Source of the DNA: Comamonadaceae bacterium | GTDB taxonomy: Bacteria > Pseudomonadota > Gammaproteobacteria > Burkholderiales > Burkholderiaceae_C | Direction of reading: 5' to 3' | Length of the DNA stretch: 36,484 nt | NCBI GenBank assembly: GCA_003599455.1 | Contig: QZKF01000065.1 | Span: forward strand, 1 to 36,484 | Shown here: one piece after another, positions 32,663 to 36,484 of the stretch | Layout of the letters: each line of letters opens with the position of its first letter | How positions within the stretch are numbered: position 1 is the first letter of the stretch | Notes under the pieces: generated by a model | Database searches by the model: none | What the model was told of the DNA's origin: nothing | Seen by the model: only the letters and a program-made list of their open reading frames with translations | Position numbers and translations under genes: made by a program

Positions 32663-32938
32663 ATGTCCCTGCCCGAACACTGTCCTTCCTGCGGCTCCTG
32701 CGGTTTCCCGATGCGCGAGCCGGCCGACTTCGCCGGCGGCCAGCCCGGCGCGGCCTACTGCAGCACCTGTGGCGACGAGGCCGGCCGCCTGCGCCCCTAC
32801 GACGAGGTGCTGCAGGCGAACGCCGACTACCTGGTGCGCCAGCAGGGGCTGGACCCGGCCGCCGCGCGCGAGATGGCGCGCGCCCTGCTGGCCGCCATGC
32901 CGGCCTGGCAGGCGGGCGCGCCCGGGCGCGGCGCCTGA
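32663..32938 (+). CDS. Zinc-ribbon-2 domain protein
   Basis: A 91-residue protein matching the putative zinc ribbon 2 domain pattern. CPSCGSCGFPM at residues 7-17 and YCSTCGDEAG at 32-41 supply the four zinc-ligand cysteines, and the C-terminal helix ends in the family's MPAWQ-type motif. The GAGGAG eight bases upstream supports ATG 32663. The function is unknown. It lies between the TetR and SnoaL-like genes with small gaps (11 and 13 bases), so it is cotranscribed. Confidence 0.85.
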   Translation: MSLPEHCPSCGSCGFPMREPADFAGGQPGAAYCSTCGDEAGRLRPYDEVLQANADYLVRQQGLDPAAAREMARALLAAMPAWQAGAPGRGA

Positions 32939-32951
32939 GGAGCCCTTCGCC

Positions 32952-33788
32952 ATGCTCGCCACGCACGTCATCCACCCCGGTCCCGTGAACCTGGCGCGCG
33001 CCCAGCTGCGCGCCATCAACCACCGCACGGTGCACGCGCTCGTCGTGCCCGACGCCGACTTCATCGACGCGCTCGTCGACACCGATTTCCTCTTCACCGC
33101 CAGCGACGGCGAATGGATCGACCGCGCGGGCTACCTCGCGCGCATGCGATCGCCCGCGCCGCTGCGTGGCGCCTCGTGCGAAGGCGTGCGCGTACGCCTG
33201 TACGGGCCGGTGGCGCTGGTGCAGGGCACGGTGCAGACGCCCCTGCGCGACGGTGGGCTGGCGCGGCTGCGCTACAGCGACGTCTACCTGCGCCGCGACA
33301 CGGCCTGGCGCCTGGTGAACAGCCAGCACACCGTGGTGCAACCGGGCGTGCCCACCGCGCCACGCCCGGGTGTCGCGCCACGGCACCCGGCCTGGACCGG
33401 GCAGGACCCGCAGGGCGATGACATCGAGGTGCTGCACACGCTCAACGCACAGTACGTGCAGGCCTACCGCGACGCCGACGTCGCCTGGTACGACGCCCAC
33501 TTCGCGCCCGACTACAACGCCGTGCAGGGCGACGGCACCCGCTCCGACCGGGCGGCGGCGCTGGCCCGCTTCGCCCAGCCTTCGTACGCCCAGCACATGC
33601 GCGCCTTCCCGGTGGACCGCGTCACCGTGCGCCGCTTCGGCGAGGTGGCGCTGATCCATGCCGAGAACGCCTACACGCTCAAGGACGGACGCGAAGGCGT
33701 GAGCCGCTACACCGACATCTGGCACCGGCAGCGCGGCGGCTGGAAGTGCGTGTCGGCCCACATCACCGAGCAGCAGCACCCGGCCTGA
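32952..33788 (+). CDS. Tandem SnoaL/DUF4440-like (NTF2-fold) protein
   Basis: A 278-residue protein of two NTF2-like domains in tandem. The first (about 15-125) contains DADFIDALVDTDFLFTASDG and LARLRYSDVYLRRDTAWRLV, the second (about 155-275) contains VQAYRDADVAWYDAHFAPDY and YTDIWHRQRGGWKCVSAHIT. Each repeat ends in a W-x-hydrophobic strand typical of SnoaL/ketosteroid-isomerase-like folds. Each may bind a hydrophobic small molecule or act as isomerase or hydrolase; catalytic residues cannot be assigned. The proline-rich linker lies near 130-150. Third in the TetR operon, it is the probable effector gene. Confidence 0.85.
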   Translation: MLATHVIHPGPVNLARAQLRAINHRTVHALVVPDADFIDALVDTDFLFTASDGEWIDRAGYLARMRSPAPLRGASCEGVRVRLYGPVALVQGTVQTPLRDGGLARLRYSDVYLRRDTAWRLVNSQHTVVQPGVPTAPRPGVAPRHPAWTGQDPQGDDIEVLHTLNAQYVQAYRDADVAWYDAHFAPDYNAVQGDGTRSDRAAALARFAQPSYAQHMRAFPVDRVTVRRFGEVALIHAENAYTLKDGREGVSRYTDIWHRQRGGWKCVSAHITEQQHPA

Positions 33789-33872
33789 GGCCCGCGCCAA
33801 CGTGCGCGCATTGCCCATCAAGTGCGCGCGCGCTGCGAAGACACGCCGCCCGCCCGCGCCGAAGATGCGAAG

Positions 33873-34520
33873 GTGTCCCGAGAACTTCTTCCCTGCTGCG
33901 ATACCGTGTCCGCCGACGAACTCACGGTGCTGATCGCCGACGACCACGCGCTGGTGCGCGACGGCATGCGCGGCCTGGTCTGCGACGTGCTGGGCGAGGT
34001 GCGTTTCATCGAAGCGGGCGATGGCGACGCGCTGATGCGCGCGGCGCGCGCCTGGCCGGCGGCGCACCTGGCCCTGGTGGACCTGAACATGCCCGGCATG
34101 GAACGGGGCTTTCGCCTCGCCGAGCTCGCGCACCACCACCCGCGCCTGCCGCTGGTGGTGATCTCGGCGCTGACCTCGCCCGACGTGGTGCGGCGCACGC
34201 TGGAGCTTCCGAGCGTGCACGCCTTCGTGCCCAAGAGCGCGCCGTCCGATCAGATCTGTGCCGCGATCGAGGCCGCTCTGCGCGGCGACAAGCTGCCGTT
34301 CGCGCACCGCGCGCCCGAGGCGAAGCGCCCGGAGGTGGTGCTCACGCCGCGCATGGAGGAGGTGCGCCAGCTGCTGCGCCAGGGCATGAGCAACAAGCTC
34401 ATCGCGCGCACGCTGGGCATCAGCGAGGGCACGGTGAAGAACCACATGAGCGAGATCTTCAAGGCGCTGCAGGTATCGAACCGCACGCAGGCGGCGCAGC
34501 TCGACGCCGACAGCCTGTGA
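33873..34520 (+). CDS. NarL/FixJ-type response regulator
   Basis: About 215 residues: a receiver domain with LIADDHALVRDG (paired acidic residues), phospho-acceptor Asp in LALVDLNMPGM and Lys in FVPKSAPSD, followed by a LuxR-type HTH with VRQLLRQGMSNKLIARTLG and ISEGTVKNHMSEIFK. It activates or represses target genes on phosphorylation. The start is uncertain: GTG codons at 33822, 33873 and 33906 are in frame. 33906 would leave the usual short lead before the receiver; 33873 has GAAG upstream. The stop overlaps the kinase start (GTGA at 34517-34520). Confidence 0.9.
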   Translation: MSRELLPCCDTVSADELTVLIADDHALVRDGMRGLVCDVLGEVRFIEAGDGDALMRAARAWPAAHLALVDLNMPGMERGFRLAELAHHHPRLPLVVISALTSPDVVRRTLELPSVHAFVPKSAPSDQICAAIEAALRGDKLPFAHRAPEAKRPEVVLTPRMEEVRQLLRQGMSNKLIARTLGISEGTVKNHMSEIFKALQVSNRTQAAQLDADSL

Positions 34521-36253
34521 CGCCGGGCCGGGACGAGCGCCCCGACCCGGAGGACAGCGCGCACACCGTCGCCTCGCTCTGGGCCCTGCGCGCCTGCGAG
34601 CTGCTGTGTGCCTGCATGTTCGCCACCGCGCTGCCCTGGCAGCAGCCCTTCGCCTGGTTCGCCGTCATCGCGGGCATGGGCGTGCTGCGCTGGTGGCACG
34701 TGAACCGGCCCGGCTTCCGGGCGCGGCCCAAGCAGCACCGCCGGCGTGTCTACCGCATCTACATGTGGGTGCTGATGTCCTTCGTGGGCAGCGCCTGCTG
34801 GTTCCTCTACGTGCCGGGCAACGTGCCCATCCTCGCGGTGCTCGTGAGCTACCTGCTGGGCAACGCCACGCTGATCGCGGTGCGCCTCACCGGCGACGTG
34901 GTGCGCACCACCATCGCGCTGTGCCTGGCGGTGTTGCCCACCTCGGTCCGCCTGATCGTCGACGGCATCGGGGGCGACGCGCTGCTGGTGATGATGGGCA
35001 TCGGCGGCATCCTCATGACGGTGACCATGGTGTTCCTCTCGCGCGCGCAGGAGATCGGCGTGATGCGCCAGGTCGAGCAGCGCCGCCGCGCCGAGGCCGC
35101 GGCCGACGCGATCGCCGCGCTCGGCCTGGCGAAGTCGCGCTTCTTCGCGGCGGTGAGCCACGACCTGCGCCAGCCGGTGCACGCCATCGGCCTGTACCTC
35201 GCGCCGCTGGCGCACCTGGCCCAGGCCACGCAGGACCGCGCGGCCCTGCGCGCGCTCGACGGCATCACCCAGTCGTGGCGCGCGCTGGACGACCTGCTGT
35301 CGCAGGTGCTGGACCTCACGCGCATGGACTCGGGCGTGGTGCAGGCCGAGCTGCAGCCCACCGACCTGGCACCGCTGGTGGCGGGCCTGGTGCGGCAGCA
35401 CAGCGCGGTGGCCGAGGCCGCGGGCGTGCGCATCGTCGCGCTCGTGCCCTCAGGCGCCCACGCCATGGCCGACGGCCTGATGCTGATCCGCGTGCTGTCG
35501 AACCTGCTGGACAACGCGATCAAGTTCTCGCCGCCCGGTGGCACCGTGCTGGTCGCGCTGCGCCCGGGTGCCGGGCGGTGGCGCCTGCAGGTGCGCGACG
35601 CGGGGCCCGGCATCGCGCAGGACGCGCAGGCGCGCATCTTCGAGGAGTTCGTGCAGATCCACAACGAGGCGCGCGACCGCCGCCATGGCCTGGGGCTGGG
35701 GCTGGCGATCGCGCGGCGGCTGGCGCTGCTCATGAACGGCGACATCGCCGTGCGCTCCGCGCCGGGGCGCGGCTGCTGCATGACGCTCACGCTGCCGCGT
35801 GCCCGGGCCCCGGTGCCCACCGAGCCCGCGCACAGCGCGCAGACCGATCCCGCGTCGGTGCCCGGCGCGCTCATGCCGGCATCGGGCCCCGCGCTGCCGC
35901 TGCCCGCGCTCGCGGTGCGGGACGTGCTGCTGGTCGAGGACGATTCGCTCGTGGCCGGGGCCACGCGCGACCTGCTCGTGCAGTGGGGTCTGCGCGTGCG
36001 GCATGTGGAGACCTCGGCCGATGCGATCGCGCAGGCGGCGTTCGGCCAGGTGGCCATCTGCGATGTGCGGCTGCCCCATGCCGCGTCCGGGCTGGAGCTT
36101 GCGATTGCCTTGCGCGAGGCCGGCAAGAAGGTGCTGCTCATCAGCGGCGAGACCCACGCCAGTCTGCGCGAAGCCGCGCAGCGGCACCGCCTGAGCCTGC
36201 TCATCAAGCCGGTGTCCAGCGCCCAACTGCTCAGCGCGCTGCAGCAGCTATGA
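34517..36253 (+). CDS. Membrane hybrid sensor histidine kinase/response regulator
   Basis: A 578-residue hybrid kinase. The N-terminal third holds about five or six hydrophobic helices between residues 20 and 175, then a short coiled coil. The HisKA domain has H215 in SHDLRQPVHA; HATPase has N333 in LLDNAIKF, DAGPGI and GLGLGLAI. A proline/alanine-rich linker (430-465) precedes a receiver with LLVEDDSLVAG, D516 in ICDVRLP and K564. GTG 34517 overlaps the regulator stop, implying a coupled pair. The SHDLRQP variant and membrane sensor lacking a periplasmic domain suggest sensing within the bilayer. The stimulus is unknown. Confidence 0.92.
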   Translation: MTPGRDERPDPEDSAHTVASLWALRACELLCACMFATALPWQQPFAWFAVIAGMGVLRWWHVNRPGFRARPKQHRRRVYRIYMWVLMSFVGSACWFLYVPGNVPILAVLVSYLLGNATLIAVRLTGDVVRTTIALCLAVLPTSVRLIVDGIGGDALLVMMGIGGILMTVTMVFLSRAQEIGVMRQVEQRRRAEAAADAIAALGLAKSRFFAAVSHDLRQPVHAIGLYLAPLAHLAQATQDRAALRALDGITQSWRALDDLLSQVLDLTRMDSGVVQAELQPTDLAPLVAGLVRQHSAVAEAAGVRIVALVPSGAHAMADGLMLIRVLSNLLDNAIKFSPPGGTVLVALRPGAGRWRLQVRDAGPGIAQDAQARIFEEFVQIHNEARDRRHGLGLGLAIARRLALLMNGDIAVRSAPGRGCCMTLTLPRARAPVPTEPAHSAQTDPASVPGALMPASGPALPLPALAVRDVLLVEDDSLVAGATRDLLVQWGLRVRHVETSADAIAQAAFGQVAICDVRLPHAASGLELAIALREAGKKVLLISGETHASLREAAQRHRLSLLIKPVSSAQLLSALQQL

Positions 36254-36382
36254 GCCCCGCGCGCCGCGCCACGCGGCACCCCGGGGCATGACCAATTTCA
36301 CGTGTTCGCGCGCGCCCTGCGTCGGTAGATTCAACGCCATCCCGCGCAAATCCCGTGCGCTGCGCCCTTGCAAGGAATCCCC

Positions 36383-36484
36383 ATGAGACACCAGTTCCTG
36401 CCCTACCCAGAAGGCCACACCGCCGCGCCCGCGTCCGCGCTCCACACGCCAGCCCACGTCGATTCGTTGGCCCCGAGCGGAAGA
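36383..36484 (+). CDS. 5' end of a gene leaving the window
   Basis: From ATG 36383 the frame stays open for 34 codons to the edge, reading MRHQFLPYPEGHTAAPASAL and onward. AAGGAA seven bases upstream supports initiation. The 129 bases between the kinase stop and this start include a possible hairpin (GCCGCG-CCA-CGCGGC near 36267-36285) and promoter-like sequence. No family is recognised from so few residues. It may be a target of the two-component system. Confidence 0.6.
   Translation, partial: MRHQFLPYPEGHTAAPASALHTPAHVDSLAPSGR

Noticed and set aside
32127..34445. Very long minus-strand open frame (about 770 codons)
   Set aside because: Antisense to the TetR, zinc-ribbon, SnoaL-like and response-regulator genes. 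High GC3 produces such frames; composition is Arg/His/Ala-rich with no motif.
36254..36382. Terminator after the hybrid kinase
   Set aside because: A short GC hairpin exists but has no T tract, so it is only mentioned as a possibility.
1..36484. CRISPR array, rRNA, transposase or integrase gene
   Set aside because: No regularly spaced repeats, ribosomal RNA sequence or recombinase motifs were found on either strand.

Overview
The window is GC-rich DNA from what looks like a betaproteobacterium, probably Burkholderiales and possibly Comamonadaceae. This placement rests on gene style: many orphan tripartite-tricarboxylate-transporter (TTT, Bug/TctC) periplasmic receptors, LysR genes divergent from such receptors, a BPSL0761-type small protein, and CoA-dependent catabolic clusters. 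No rRNA or taxonomic marker is present, so genus is an inference.

Region A (1-18.35 kb) is a mosaic CoA-thioester catabolic cluster in several transcription units. A plus-strand unit enters from the left with an APH-fold kinase, a DUF6285 protein and a TTT receptor. From a divergent promoter near 4.33 kb, a minus-strand unit encodes a thiolase-like enzyme, a DUF35/OB-fold partner and a ruined enoyl-CoA hydratase. The plus-strand unit from the same promoter encodes an SDR, a second APH-fold kinase, a frameshifted acyl-CoA dehydrogenase, a DUF7064/7065 protein, an enoyl-CoA hydratase, a MaoC hydratase, a quinone-oxidoreductase-like MDR, an MFS permease and a truncated CaiB. Two more minus-strand units follow: crotonase, nitronate-monooxygenase-like protein and truncated TTT receptor; then TTT receptor, KstD-like FAD dehydrogenase and NIPSNAP protein. 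The three promoter regions of these units carry the same dyad, TGGT-N3-ACCA or a one-mismatch form. This is the box expected for a FadR/PdhR-type GntR repressor, and it suggests one regulon whose regulator lies outside the window.

Region A is also decaying. It contains an enoyl-CoA hydratase pseudogene with two stops and two frameshifts, an acyl-CoA dehydrogenase frameshift in a run of six A, and a deletion junction near 12.64 kb that fuses the head of a CaiB gene to the head of a convergent TTT receptor gene.

Region B (18.35-21.12 kb) is a low-density boundary. It holds a broken alpha/beta hydrolase, small genes (ankyrin-repeat, hypothetical, BPSL0761-like), and a 3' half of an initiator-tRNA-like sequence followed by a strong terminator. 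This looks like an attachment-site scar or island edge.

Region C (21.1-29.5 kb) has stronger GC3 bias and a clean operon: a LysR regulator divergent from TTT receptor, MmgE/PrpD, CaiB, crotonase, MDR, a second TTT receptor and an orphan family-3 solute-binding lipoprotein. It looks like uptake, CoA transfer and hydration/oxidation of an unknown organic acid.

Region D (29.5-36.5 kb) is regulatory: a PACE efflux protein divergent from a LysR regulator; an AraC regulator divergent from a TetR, zinc-ribbon and tandem SnoaL-like operon with a clear operator; and a NarL-type response regulator overlapping a membrane hybrid histidine kinase. A new gene begins at the right edge. No CRISPR array, rRNA, intact tRNA, transposase or integrase gene was seen.
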